A stretch of DNA of 64,000 nucleotides. It comes from Mycobacterium seoulense. GTDB taxonomy: Bacteria > Actinomycetota > Actinomycetes > Mycobacteriales > Mycobacteriaceae. The stretch is taken from the NCBI RefSeq assembly GCF_010731595.1, contig NZ_AP022582.1:3410001-3474000 (forward strand), given 5' to 3'. The translations under genes were made by a program, and so were the position numbers. The notes below the pieces were generated by a model that saw only the letters and a program-made list of their open reading frames with translations, was not told the DNA's origin and searched no databases. The first letter of the stretch is position 1, and each line of letters opens with the position of its first letter. Positions 1 through 9,017 of the stretch are shown here, one piece after another.

Positions 1-923
1 ACGAAGTTCTGGGTGAACGGGAACACGAACGCGGCCGCGATCGCCGTGCCCAACTCCGGCCCGACGTCGGCGAGCGCCTTGATCGTCGGCTCCAGGTTTT
101 GGAGATTCTTGACCAGGTCGGCCTGCGAGTCGTTGATCAACCGGGTGGCGGTGTTGCTGAAGACGCGGAGTTTGTCCAGGGCGGCGGTGAGCCGTGGGCG
201 CTCCTTGACCAGCACATCGAGAGCGGGCGGAATCTTCTGCAGCGCCTGGGTGAGCACGTCGCGCTGGTCGGCGAACGTGGCCGCCAGCCGGTTCAGCGCC
301 TGGATGGAGTCAACGAGGTTGTCCCGCTGATCGTCCAGCGTTCCCACGAACGTGTCGAGGCGAGTGATCAGATCACGTACCGCGCCCTCCCGCCCGGACA
401 GGGCGGCGGAGAAATTGTGGATGATCTCCCCGATCTGCCCCAGCCCCCCGCCGTTGACGACCGCTCCCAGCGACGACAGCGTCTGCTCCGTCGACGGGTA
501 GGCCGACGATCGGCTGAGCGGGATGGTGGCGCCCGGCTGAAGCCGACCGCTGCCCTGCTGGCCAAGCGGCGTATTGAGCTCCACATGCATCGACCCCAGC
601 AGGCTGGTCTGGCCGACGGTGGCCACCACGTTGGCCGGGACGACGACATCGCGCTTCACCGAGATCTCGACGTCGGCGTGCCAGCCGCGCACCCTCATCG
701 CGCCGACACTGCCGACGACGACATCGTCGATCATCACCGGCGAATTCGACTCCATCGTCCCGACATTCGGCAGCTCGACATGGTAGATGTTGGCCCCCGG
801 CCCGCGTCCGACCGCGCCCGGCAGCGGCAGCGAGTTCAGGCCGTGGAAGGCACATCCCGTTGCCGTCAGCACCACGCAACAGCCGACGGCGAACACCCGC
901 CGCGCCGCTACCCGGGCGATCAT
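1..923 (-). CDS. mceE: MceE-type lipoprotein, partial (3' end outside window)
   Basis: Fifth Mce subunit, expected to be a lipid-anchored substrate-binding protein of the Mce importer. The ATG at 923 overlaps the mceD stop (ATGA). About 307 codons are visible before the window edge. The N-terminus is a lipoprotein signal: Arg-rich start, hydrophobic stretch, then TATGC with the lipidated Cys near residue 24. An MlaD/Mce domain follows (motifs NSPVMIDDVVVGSV and the later GQTSLLG), then a helical region typical of Mce proteins. A cysteine-anchored subunit at the fifth position is the known order in mycobacterial mce operons. mceF is expected beyond the left edge. Confidence 0.93.
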   Translation of the reverse strand, partial: MIARVAARRVFAVGCCVVLTATGCAFHGLNSLPLPGAVGRGPGANIYHVELPNVGTMESNSPVMIDDVVVGSVGAMRVRGWHADVEISVKRDVVVPANVVATVGQTSLLGSMHVELNTPLGQQGSGRLQPGATIPLSRSSAYPSTEQTLSSLGAVVNGGGLGQIGEIIHNFSAALSGREGAVRDLITRLDTFVGTLDDQRDNLVDSIQALNRLAATFADQRDVLTQALQKIPPALDVLVKERPRLTAALDKLRVFSNTATRLINDSQADLVKNLQNLEPTIKALADVGPELGTAIAAAFVFPFTQNF

Positions 924-2344
924 TGTTGTGGCCCGTCGGCCGGCAGCAGCATGTCTGACGTGCTCTGCGCTGGGGGTGGGGGCGGCGGCATCGGGGTGGA
1001 CGGCGGGGGCGGCAGCGGCATCGCCGCGCCCGGTATCCGCGCCGGCGGCACTGCCCCCGGCGGTCCAACCGGATCACCGGGCAAGCCGGTGTAGGCCGAT
1101 ACCGCGGGCGGGATCTCGGGTGGTCCGGGTTTCGGGCCCTCGCCGCCGGGCGCCAGCCGCGGTTCGGTGTAGAGGATGTTGGAAGGATCTACCGACTTCT
1201 GCAGGAAGATATTGATCGGAATCGGCAGGTTGTTGAAGTTCAGTAGTCGCAGGCCGGGACCGAGGAACAGGGCACACAGCTTCCCCGATTCAACCGCGGT
1301 GACGTTCTCGATGGCGCCGATTTGGTCGCAGCCTGGGAAGGACAGCAGAAGCTGGCCCCCCCACGTCGGATTCGCGAAATTCATGATCCCGAACCCGCCC
1401 ACGATGGTTCCGGTGTCGGCGTTGTAGTCATTGAAGAAGTTGCCGAGCGCGTTCGGCGCCGCGTGCAGGATGTTTTCCAGGTCCATGTGGTGATCGACCA
1501 GAGTCTGCGTGACGTCGGCCAGCCGGGCGATCTGCTCGCTGGTCTGGTTGCGCGTCCCGGCGATGAAACGCCGCACTTCGCCGACCGCCGTCGACAGGTC
1601 GGTGAGCGCCGCGTCCAGGTCGGACTTGCTGTCGTTGACCACGCTGGTCAGCGTGGCCAGGCGTTCGTTGAACTGCACGATCTGCACGTTGCTGTCGCGC
1701 AGCGCGCCGACGAAGGTCTGCAGGTTCTTGATGATGTCGACGATGTTGCCGCTACCGTTGGCGAGGATGCGGCCCACCCCCGACAGCTGACCGAGTGTCT
1801 GCCGCAGCTTGTCGCCGTTGCCGTCGAGCGCATTGGCGGCGCTGTCGATGAACCGGCCCACCGACGTGCCCGATACACCACTCTTGGGCCCCAAATCCGT
1901 TGCCAGCCGCATCAACTGGGCTTTGACCTCATCCCACTCGACCGGTACTGCGGTCCGTTCAACCGGGATAACTGCCCCGTCCGGCATGACCGGTCCACTA
2001 TCTCGATAGGCCGGCGAGAGTTGGACGTAGCGGGCAGACACCAGATTCGAGGCGACGATCACCGCCTTCGCGTCCGCCGGAATCGGCACGTCGCGGTCGA
2101 CCTTGAGGGTCATCTTGGCCTGGGTGCCCTGTGGCTGAATGGATTTGATGTTGCCGACTTTGACACCCGATACGCGCACCTCGTCATTGGGATAGATCGC
2201 GGTGGCGGTGGTGAAGTAGGCGGTGATCGTCTTCGGGCCGAAGACCGTATTGCGGACGAGCACGGCTGCGCCGGCAGCGATGAGGCAGACCAGGACAACC
2301 GCCCCGAGCGCGGCCACCCTTTTGCGGGGCATACCGGAAATCAT
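920..2344 (-). CDS. mceD: MceD-type Mce family protein
   Basis: 474-residue Mce subunit. One N-terminal transmembrane segment (about residues 5-25) is followed by the MlaD domain (IYPNDEVRVSGVKVGNI) and a long helical region. The C-terminal 80 residues are very Pro-rich (runs of PPPP). The start was placed at the ATG at 2344 because it overlaps the mceC stop; an in-frame ATG further upstream lies inside mceC. Its own stop overlaps the mceE start. The Pro-rich tail probably lies outside the folded needle, but its role is unknown. Confidence 0.93.
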   Translation of the reverse strand: MISGMPRKRVAALGAVVLVCLIAAGAAVLVRNTVFGPKTITAYFTTATAIYPNDEVRVSGVKVGNIKSIQPQGTQAKMTLKVDRDVPIPADAKAVIVASNLVSARYVQLSPAYRDSGPVMPDGAVIPVERTAVPVEWDEVKAQLMRLATDLGPKSGVSGTSVGRFIDSAANALDGNGDKLRQTLGQLSGVGRILANGSGNIVDIIKNLQTFVGALRDSNVQIVQFNERLATLTSVVNDSKSDLDAALTDLSTAVGEVRRFIAGTRNQTSEQIARLADVTQTLVDHHMDLENILHAAPNALGNFFNDYNADTGTIVGGFGIMNFANPTWGGQLLLSFPGCDQIGAIENVTAVESGKLCALFLGPGLRLLNFNNLPIPINIFLQKSVDPSNILYTEPRLAPGGEGPKPGPPEIPPAVSAYTGLPGDPVGPPGAVPPARIPGAAMPLPPPPSTPMPPPPPPAQSTSDMLLPADGPQQ

Positions 2345-3459
2345 TGCGACCCTCCGATCCTGCCGCCCAACGTGCAGGCGGGGCACACCGGAATGCCGTT
2401 GTACGGCCAGGGGGTCAGCGACCGAGGTACCGGCGACGGGTAGCCGGGACCGCGAGCCGGGTCGAAGGTGCGGAATCCCCAGAGGTAGTCGAAGATCGGT
2501 TGGAAGAGTTGTGGGGCAAGGAAGTTCGGAACGAACGCCTGATAGGCGTACATGCTGGAGATGCCCTCACCGACGGTGATCTGGAATTTCTTGAGACCCG
2601 GCAGCGCCTTGCTGATGTTGTCGCGGTTCTTCTCCAGCACCGCAGTCACCGAATTCAGCCTCTCCAGTGTCGGTGCCAGTTTGCTTTCGTTCTCGTGCAC
2701 CAACGCCGTCAGCTGTTTGGCCACCGCCGACGTGTTGGCCAGGAGGTCCACGATCTCTTGCCGCCGCGCCACCAGCACTTGGAGCAGAGAGTCGGAATTG
2801 AGGATGAGCTTGTTGACCTGCTGGCTGCGCTCGGAAAGGATCCCCGTCACGTCGCCGGCGCTCTTGAACAGCTCGCCCAGGTTCTTGTTGCGGCTGTTGA
2901 GGGTGCGCGACAACCGGGTGAGTGCGTCGAAGGCCGGCCCCATTTGTGGCGCGATCTGGTCGAGCGTCGCCGCGAGCGTGTCCAACGACTGGTTCAGCGC
3001 CGTGGTGTTGGTTCCGGCGGTGTCGGTTGTCAAGTCGCTGACCGCTTCCGTCAGTGAGTACGGAGACGACGTGCGCGAGACGGGAATGAGGGCCATCGGG
3101 TGCAACGTGCCGCTGCCGGCGGACTCCACCGTCAGCATCCGTTCACCCAACAGCGTGCCGGTGCGAATGTGCGCGGAAGTCTCCGACCCCAGCAGGATGT
3201 TGCCCTTCATCGCGAACGTCACCAAAGCATCGCCGTGGTGCAGCTTCACATCCGACACCGTGCCGACCTTCACGCCCGACACGATCACGGGGTTGCCCGT
3301 CGCCAAGCCGCCGGCTTCCGTAAACAGCGCCTGGTACCTGACCATCGTCGCCCACGAGATGAACCGGTCGGGTGACAGGCCTACCAGGATGACCATCACT
3401 GCCAGGACGACGCCGATGAGTCCTGCCTTGACGAGCCCAGCTCCGCGATACTTGAGCAT
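2341..3459 (-). CDS. mceC: MceC-type Mce family protein
   Basis: 372-residue Mce subunit with an N-terminal membrane helix (about residues 8-28), an MlaD domain (NPVIVSGVKVGTV) and a helical region. The ATG at 3459 overlaps the mceB stop as TGATG, which favours coupled translation. An ATG five codons upstream (3474) is possible but would overlap mceB further. It sits in the middle of the mce operon and should join the six-subunit Mce tunnel. Confidence 0.92.
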   Translation of the reverse strand: MLKYRGAGLVKAGLIGVVLAVMVILVGLSPDRFISWATMVRYQALFTEAGGLATGNPVIVSGVKVGTVSDVKLHHGDALVTFAMKGNILLGSETSAHIRTGTLLGERMLTVESAGSGTLHPMALIPVSRTSSPYSLTEAVSDLTTDTAGTNTTALNQSLDTLAATLDQIAPQMGPAFDALTRLSRTLNSRNKNLGELFKSAGDVTGILSERSQQVNKLILNSDSLLQVLVARRQEIVDLLANTSAVAKQLTALVHENESKLAPTLERLNSVTAVLEKNRDNISKALPGLKKFQITVGEGISSMYAYQAFVPNFLAPQLFQPIFDYLWGFRTFDPARGPGYPSPVPRSLTPWPYNGIPVCPACTLGGRIGGSQ

Positions 3460-4481
3460 CAGGGTTCCGTGCACCTTCCAGCTTCTGACCTAAATATGGG
3501 GGCTCTTACCGTCCTGCCCTGAAGATCCGTGCCGCGAAGTGTCAACTGGCACAGGTAGTACGGGATGGTCGCGCCGGCTACGCCGAGTCGAACCAGCTTG
3601 CGGTAGTTCTTTGGCGCCTTTCCGAGTGCGGCGTCGAGGCGGTCCTTGTCGTTGTCCAGAATCGGCGCCAGCCGACTCAGCTGATCGATCGTGCCGGACA
3701 GCGACGGCCGGGCGCTGCTCAGCAGATCCGCCAGTGAGGCGGTTCCGCTGTCGAGGGCCTCGATGGCGGAGCCGATGGTGTTGCGGTCGTCCGACAGCCC
3801 GCTGACAAGCCGTTCGAGGCGATCGATTGCGCCGGAGAACTTGGTGCCGTCCTTGGAGATCGTGCCGATCACGATGTTGAGGTTGTCGATCAGTTGCTGC
3901 ACGGTCTGATCGTTGTCGGCCAAGGCGTTTGAGAACGACGTCGTCTTGGCGAACAGCGACTCGAGAGTCCCGCCCTGCCCCTGGAAGACCTGTATCAATC
4001 CTGAGGTCAGCGCGTTGACGTCACGCGCATTCAGGCCCTGGGTAACGGGTTTCAGTCCGCCGAGTAGCAGATCGAGGTCGAGCGCCGGCGCTGTGCGGTT
4101 GACGGGGATCTGACCGCCGGCCGGCAGGTGCTTCGTCGGGCCCGGACCATCGACGAGCTCGAGGTAGCGATCGCCCACCAAGTTCAGGTAGCGCACCGCC
4201 GCCCTGGTCCCCTCGGTGAGGACGACGTTGCGGTCGGCGTCGAACTTCACGACAACTTTCTTGTCCGGCTGCAGCGAAACGCTGTTGACAGTGCCGACCC
4301 GGATACCGGCGACCCGCACCGACTGCCCCGCCTTGAGACGCGAAACGTCGGTGAACACCGCCGAATACCCGTTGGTCGCACCCGTCCGGTACTGGCCGAA
4401 GATGAAGAACAGGAAGGCGGTCAGCATGGCCATCACGACCGTGAAGATGGCGAACTTGATCAGCGTGGCGCGCGTTCTCAT
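3459..4481 (-). CDS. mceB: MceB-type Mce family protein
   Basis: 340-residue Mce subunit. It begins MRTRATLIKFAIFTVVMAML, a single membrane anchor, followed by the MlaD domain (RLKAGQSVRVAGIRVGTV) and a helical region rich in Leu/Asp heptads. The start at 4481 overlaps the mceA stop (ATGA). The C-terminus has paired Cys residues (YLCQ and GRCTEP), as in other MceB proteins. Its length is normal for the family. Confidence 0.93.
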   Translation of the reverse strand: MRTRATLIKFAIFTVVMAMLTAFLFFIFGQYRTGATNGYSAVFTDVSRLKAGQSVRVAGIRVGTVNSVSLQPDKKVVVKFDADRNVVLTEGTRAAVRYLNLVGDRYLELVDGPGPTKHLPAGGQIPVNRTAPALDLDLLLGGLKPVTQGLNARDVNALTSGLIQVFQGQGGTLESLFAKTTSFSNALADNDQTVQQLIDNLNIVIGTISKDGTKFSGAIDRLERLVSGLSDDRNTIGSAIEALDSGTASLADLLSSARPSLSGTIDQLSRLAPILDNDKDRLDAALGKAPKNYRKLVRLGVAGATIPYYLCQLTLRGTDLQGRTVRAPIFRSEAGRCTEP

Positions 4482-5740
4482 CCGGGCATTCCAACCATGG
4501 CGGAGTTGCGGGGCGGGCCGGCGATCGGCCCGTACAACAGCTGTTTGAGGAGATCGGAGTTGATCAGCAGCTGCGGGTTTCCGTAGCCCACCGGGTCGGC
4601 GCCGATATCTGCAATCAGCTGCTTCGGATGTGTGTTGAACGGCAGGTTCGGCAGACCCATGCACTGGGGGCCGCCCGTCGCCGCAACCTTGGGCAGGTTA
4701 GTCGGATACCGATAACGTTCGCCGCCCCACGTGAGGCTCGCCGAGATATTGATGCTCGGCTCCGACAACGGCGGGCCGTGCGCGATGTTGATCATCCCAC
4801 CGAAACCGCAGGTGAACACCTCGTGGTACTCGTTGGTCAGATCGGTGGTCGGCACCAGCAGATGCAACACATCCGTCAGTGGTTGGCGGTTGGTCGACAA
4901 CACGTCGTTGCCGATGTCGGCCAGGCCGATCGCGCTGATCAACAACGCATCCAGGTTGTGCTGCTCGTCGACGATCGTCTTGCTGATCCGGGTCGCATTG
5001 GCCGCGGTCTTCACCAGGTTCGGCGCCGCGTCGGCGTAGGCGTTGGCCACCACCGGTAGGACAGAGAGGTCATGCCTGAATGCGGGCAGGCTCGGCTCCA
5101 GCTTGGCCAGAAACGAATCCAGGTCGCTCAGCGACTGGCCGAGCTGTGGGCCCCGCCCACTGAACGCTTGGGCGAGCGCGCCCAGTGACTCGTTGAGCTT
5201 CGGCGGGTCGATGTGCTCGAGGACCGACACCAATTCCTGGAATACCGTGTTGATTTCGACCATGACGTGCTGGCCCTGCAGCGTCTGACCACCGTGCAGC
5301 CGCTGGGCCGACGGCTGGGCAGGTTCGACCAGCTGGACGGACTTCGCGCCGAATACCGTCGACGACGCGATGTCGACGAGCACGTTGCTGGGAATGAAGC
5401 GCAACTGCGACGGGTCCATCGCCAAGTGGATGGCCGCTTGGCCGTTGGGCAACGACTCGACCGAGGCGACCTTGCCCACCTGCACGCCGCGCATCTTGAC
5501 CTTGGCTTCCGGGTTCATCACCAGGCCGGCGCGTTGCGAGATCACGGTCACCGGCACGGTTTCGGTGAAGGAGCCCTGAAAAAGACCCACCGCCACGGCG
5601 AAAATCAGGCCAATGATGGCGACGGTGAACAGCCCGAGCAGAGGCGGCAGGTAATTCCGTCCCGCCGGCGGCCGTGCGTGGCCGGCGCGCGGAGGACGGC
5701 CACCGACCGCACCGCGACCCGCTGGCACACTTTGCGTCAC
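4478..5740 (-). CDS. mceA: MceA-type Mce family protein
   Basis: 420-residue first Mce subunit. A charged Gly/Arg-rich cytoplasmic tail of about 28 residues precedes a membrane helix (LPPLLGLFTVAIIGLIFAVA) and the MlaD domain (RAGLVMNPEAKVKMRGVQVGKV). The long C-terminal region carries the Cys pair typical of MceA (FTCGFGG and GPQCMGLP). The start is GTG at 5740, with a GGAGG ribosome site 9-10 bases upstream. It lies 19 bp after yrbEB. Sequence resembles my memory of the Mce4 group, but I do not assign an operon number. Confidence 0.93.
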   Translation of the reverse strand: MTQSVPAGRGAVGGRPPRAGHARPPAGRNYLPPLLGLFTVAIIGLIFAVAVGLFQGSFTETVPVTVISQRAGLVMNPEAKVKMRGVQVGKVASVESLPNGQAAIHLAMDPSQLRFIPSNVLVDIASSTVFGAKSVQLVEPAQPSAQRLHGGQTLQGQHVMVEINTVFQELVSVLEHIDPPKLNESLGALAQAFSGRGPQLGQSLSDLDSFLAKLEPSLPAFRHDLSVLPVVANAYADAAPNLVKTAANATRISKTIVDEQHNLDALLISAIGLADIGNDVLSTNRQPLTDVLHLLVPTTDLTNEYHEVFTCGFGGMINIAHGPPLSEPSINISASLTWGGERYRYPTNLPKVAATGGPQCMGLPNLPFNTHPKQLIADIGADPVGYGNPQLLINSDLLKQLLYGPIAGPPRNSAMVGMPG

Positions 5741-5759
5741 TGCCGTTCCACCTCCTCTG

Positions 5760-6605
5760 CTAACCGGACAGGTTGAAGTTGCCGTTCGTACCGTAGATAG
5801 ATAGCGAGACCAACAGCGTTACGGACACCACGACGATGAGCGAGGTGCGCACCGCGTTGCCGGTCGCGTTGCCGACACCCGCCGGTCCCCCCGAAGCGAA
5901 ATAGCCGTAGTACGTGTGGATCAGCAAGATGGTCAGCGCCATCAAAATGGCCTGCAGGAACGACCACAACAAGTCGATCGGGTTCAGGAACGTGTTGAAG
6001 TAGTGCTGGTACAAGCCCTGCGACTGTCCGAGCAAGAATGTCGTGGTGAACTGACTGGCCACGAACGACAGGATCACGGCGATGGCGTACAACGGCGTGA
6101 TGGCCATCATTCCCGCCAGGATCCTGGTGCTCACCAGGTAGGCAACCGGCCGGATGGCCATGCTCTCCAATGCGTCGACTTCTTCGTTGATCCGCATCGC
6201 CCCCAGCTGAGCGGTGACACCGGCGCCGAAGGTGGCCGCCAGGCCGATCCCGGCGACCACCGGTGCCGCGATGCGCACATTGATGAACGCGGACAAAAAG
6301 CCCGTCAGCGCCTCGATGCCGATATTGCCCAGCGAGGTGTACCCCTGAATCGCCAGGGTGCCGCCGGCCGCCAGGGTCAGGAAGCCGACGATCACCACGG
6401 TTCCGCCGATCATCGCCAAAGTGCCCGCACCCATGCTGATCTCGGCGATCAGTCGAACGACTTCGCGCGTGTAATGCGTGGCCGCGAAGGGCACCCCCGC
6501 GAGCGCCTTACCGTAGAACAGGGTGTGGTCGCCGATCCGACCCAACGAGGCGACCGGCCTCTCGAATTGGCGGAATAATCGCGGATATGCGGCCCTCAGC
6601 GCCAT
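5760..6605 (-). CDS. yrbEB: YrbE/MlaE-type permease B of the Mce system
   Basis: 281-residue integral membrane protein of the MlaE permease family, the second of two permease subunits of the Mce ABC importer. Several hydrophobic segments are visible. The conserved MlaE region GAGVTAQLGAMRINEEVDAL contains the EExDALE-type coupling helix that contacts the MceG-type ATPase, which is not encoded in this window. The start at 6605 lies 9 bp downstream of yrbEA. Confidence 0.95.
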   Translation of the reverse strand: MALRAAYPRLFRQFERPVASLGRIGDHTLFYGKALAGVPFAATHYTREVVRLIAEISMGAGTLAMIGGTVVIVGFLTLAAGGTLAIQGYTSLGNIGIEALTGFLSAFINVRIAAPVVAGIGLAATFGAGVTAQLGAMRINEEVDALESMAIRPVAYLVSTRILAGMMAITPLYAIAVILSFVASQFTTTFLLGQSQGLYQHYFNTFLNPIDLLWSFLQAILMALTILLIHTYYGYFASGGPAGVGNATGNAVRTSLIVVVSVTLLVSLSIYGTNGNFNLSG

Positions 6606-6614
6606 TGGCAGCCC

Positions 6615-7427
6615 CTACTTCGCCGTCATCTTGATGCCGATCGCGGTGACGACCACGTTGACGACGAACAGGGACATGAACGCATAGACCACGGTTTCGT
6701 TCACCGCGTTGCCTACGGCCTTGGCGCCTCCACCGGTGATCGACAGGCCCCGATAGCAGGCGACCAAGCCGGCGATGAGGCCGAAAAGCGCCGCCTTGAC
6801 GCACGAAATGATCACCTCGGGCACGCCGGTGAGCAGGGTGATACCCGCCGCGAAGGCGCCGGGATTGACGTCCTGCACAAACACCGAAAAGGCGTAACCG
6901 CCAAGGACGCCGATGATGACGACGAGGCTGTTGAGCAAGAAGGCGACCAGGCCCGAAGCCAGCATGCGCGGCGTGACCAACCGTTGCACCGGGTTGATGC
7001 CCAGCACCTCCATCGCGTCGATTTCTTCACGAATGGTTCGCGCGCCCAGGTCCGCACACATTGCCGTAGCGCCCGCGCCCGCCACGATCAACACCGTGAC
7101 CAGCGGTCCGAGCTGGGTGACCGCACCGAAGGCGGCGCCCGCACCGGAGAGATCCGCCGCGCCCAGTTCGCGCAGGAGGATGTTGAGCGTGAAGCTGACG
7201 AGGACGGTAAACGGTATCGCCACCAACAAGGTGGGGGCCAGCGACACCCGCGCGACAAACCAGGATTGCTCGAGAAACTCGCGCCACTGGAACGGCCGGC
7301 GGAACAAGAACTTGACGGCATCGGCCGACATGGCGAAGAGGGCCCCGACGGCCTGCATGGATCCGGACAGATTCTTGAGTCTCAGCGAGGGCAATCCGGG
7401 TGACCAGCGGTCGTTGCTAATTGCCAT
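6615..7427 (-). CDS. yrbEA: YrbE/MlaE-type permease A of the Mce system
   Basis: 270-residue MlaE-family permease and first gene of the mce operon. The coupling motif is DLGARTIREEIDAMEVLG, with multiple membrane helices. The ATG at 7427 was chosen because AGGAAAGG lies about 11 bases upstream; a longer frame opens at 7514 but lacks a ribosome site and family similarity. Much of the sequence matches what I recall of M. tuberculosis YrbE4A (REFLEQSWFVARVSLAPTLL region). The 384-bp upstream gap carries a long palindrome, and a weak copy of the island's 15-bp motif lies 33-47 bp before the start. Confidence 0.94.
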   Translation of the reverse strand: MAISNDRWSPGLPSLRLKNLSGSMQAVGALFAMSADAVKFLFRRPFQWREFLEQSWFVARVSLAPTLLVAIPFTVLVSFTLNILLRELGAADLSGAGAAFGAVTQLGPLVTVLIVAGAGATAMCADLGARTIREEIDAMEVLGINPVQRLVTPRMLASGLVAFLLNSLVVIIGVLGGYAFSVFVQDVNPGAFAAGITLLTGVPEVIISCVKAALFGLIAGLVACYRGLSITGGGAKAVGNAVNETVVYAFMSLFVVNVVVTAIGIKMTAK

Positions 7428-7811
7428 CGGGCTCAAACCCTTTCCTGAGTTACGAGACCGACAGTCTTGTTCTCGCGTACTGACTGCTGTAGATTCGGTT
7501 GAATCGACGGCCATGACGGCGTGCTGACGACGACGAAACGCCCTGTGGGCGACCGGAATCCGGCATCCGCCTCGGGCATGACAGCGCTGTCCATCCTCAC
7601 GCCAGGACCTCCGTTCTGTCGCGTGAGTTGACGCTCCAACACGTGGGGCCCCATGTGTTGAAGCGTCCGGCGATTATGACTCATGCCGAGTCCGGACGGA
7701 ATGGAAAACGCATAACCGTTATCCGACAAGCAATCAGCACTCCGCTTAGCCGGGGCGAGTGCGTCGCCACCGCCGCGACGGTCGGCTCGAACATCGACGA
7801 GACCTCCGGTC
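7428..7811. promoter_or_regulatory. 384-bp gap upstream of the mce operon
   Basis: Non-coding gap between yrbEA and the CoA-transferase stop, the presumed mce operon promoter and control region. It holds the 38-bp palindrome listed separately (7630-7667), a 12-bp perfect palindrome GACAGCGCTGTC (7580-7591), and a weak GAGAATNNNATTCTC-like site GACAGTCTTGTTCTC (7460-7474, 9 of 12 arm positions). Short open frames on both strands lack ribosome sites or family resemblance and look spurious. Confidence 0.6.
7630..7667. repeat. 38-bp near-perfect palindrome in the mce promoter region
   Basis: A loop-free inverted repeat centred on GGGG|CCCC between 7648 and 7649. Seventeen of 19 base pairs match; the exceptions are 7643/7654 (g-t) and 7636/7661 (c-a). 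It lies about 200 bp upstream of yrbEA. There is no following T-run and no loop, so an operator for a dimeric or tetrameric regulator fits better than an intrinsic terminator. The binding protein is unknown. Confidence 0.7.
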
Positions 7812-9017
7812 CTAGGTGACGGCGCCGGCCGTCTTGAGCTCGATGATGCGGTCCCAGTCGAGTCCGAGTTCCATCAAGATCTCGTCCGTCTGTTCGGCGA
7901 ATCCGGGCGCCGGCCCCGTTTGTGGCGCCGCGACGTCGAACTGAACCGGGTTGGCGACCAGGTCGAGCTCGCCGGCGTGCACCATGTATTCGTTCGCCCG
8001 AACCTGCGCGTCGTCGGCGGCCTGCAGGGTGTCCTGGACGGGCGCCCAGGGGCCGGCCAGGGTGGCGAAGCGTTCGCTCCACTCGGCCAGCGTGCGGGTT
8101 GCGATGGCCTTGGTCAGCATCTCCACTGCCTCCGCCGTGTTGGCGGCGATCTTCTCCACCGTTTCAAAGCGCGGGTCGTCCGCCAGTTCCGGTAGGTCGA
8201 CGTGCCGGCACACGTCGGCCCAGAACTTGGTTGGCTGCATCATCACGAAGGAGATGTAGCGTCCGTCGGACGTCGTGTACAGCCCCACCAACGGGTTATT
8301 CGGGGCACCGTGCACGCCCGGTGGCGGCGACTCCATCCGTTGGCCCAAATGCTTGGTGAGCGCGACCGTGTGTCCCATCGACCACAGCCCGCTGCCCAGC
8401 AGCGACACGTCGACGATGGACGGTTCTCCGGTGCGCTCCCGTTTCAGCAGGGCCGCCGCGATGCCACCCGCAAGATTCGTGCCGGAGATGGTGTCGCCGT
8501 AAGCGGGTCCGGGCGGCGCGATCATCCCCGGCATTCCCGCCGGCGTGATGGTCGCGGCGGTTCCGGCCCGGCACCAGAAGGCGGTCATGTCGTAGCCGCC
8601 CTTGGTGGCCTCCTCGCCGCGCGGGCCGAGCGCGCTTCCGCGCGCGTAGACGATGTTCGGGTTCACCGCCCGGATGTCGTCGACGTCGATCCCGAACTTC
8701 TGGCGCGCGTCGGGCAGGAAGCTGGTGAGGAACACATCCGACCGGCGGGCCAGCTCGTAGAGCACTTCCTTGCCCTCGGGCACCGACATGTCCAGGCCGA
8801 TGCTGCGCTTGCCGCGGTTCGCGTGTTCGATGTTGGGGTTGGGGTCGCCGTCGACGCGCAGCATGCCGGTCTGCCGGAGACCGCGTTGGGGGTCCCCGGT
8901 CACCGCGTGTTCGACCTTGACGACGTCGGCGCCCCACTCGGCGAGCACGGCACCCGCCGACGGGACGAACCCGTACATGGCGACTTCCAGGACGCGGATA
9001 CCCTCGAGCGGCCTCAC
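7812..9017 (-). CDS. Family III (CaiB/BaiF-type) CoA-transferase
   Basis: 401-residue family III CoA-transferase, moving CoA between acyl-CoA and a free acid. The N-terminal Rossmann part starts RPLEGIRVLEVAMYGFVPSA; the motif HANRGKRSIGLDM is typical. Asp175 in YGDTISG aligns by position with the catalytic Asp of formyl-CoA transferase. The start is GTG at 9017, overlapping the stop of the upstream aldehyde dehydrogenase (GTGA), so the two are cotranslated. Coupling suggests oxidation of an aldehyde to an acid, then CoA activation. Confidence 0.92.
   Translation of the reverse strand: MRPLEGIRVLEVAMYGFVPSAGAVLAEWGADVVKVEHAVTGDPQRGLRQTGMLRVDGDPNPNIEHANRGKRSIGLDMSVPEGKEVLYELARRSDVFLTSFLPDARQKFGIDVDDIRAVNPNIVYARGSALGPRGEEATKGGYDMTAFWCRAGTAATITPAGMPGMIAPPGPAYGDTISGTNLAGGIAAALLKRERTGEPSIVDVSLLGSGLWSMGHTVALTKHLGQRMESPPPGVHGAPNNPLVGLYTTSDGRYISFVMMQPTKFWADVCRHVDLPELADDPRFETVEKIAANTAEAVEMLTKAIATRTLAEWSERFATLAGPWAPVQDTLQAADDAQVRANEYMVHAGELDLVANPVQFDVAAPQTGPAPGFAEQTDEILMELGLDWDRIIELKTAGAVT

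Noticed and set aside
1..7427. Assigning a number (such as mce4) to the mce operon
   Set aside because: Similarity to the Mce4 group is from memory only; nontuberculous species have several additional mce operons.
7580..7591. 12-bp palindrome GACAGCGCTGTC
   Set aside because: Short perfect palindromes are expected by chance in GC-rich DNA, and I found no second copy.
7433..7729. Open frame on the minus strand in the mce promoter gap
   Set aside because: No ribosome site, no recognisable family, and it runs through the 38-bp palindrome.
7428..7811. KstR-type operator upstream of the mce operon
   Set aside because: No convincing AACNNGTT-centred site is present.
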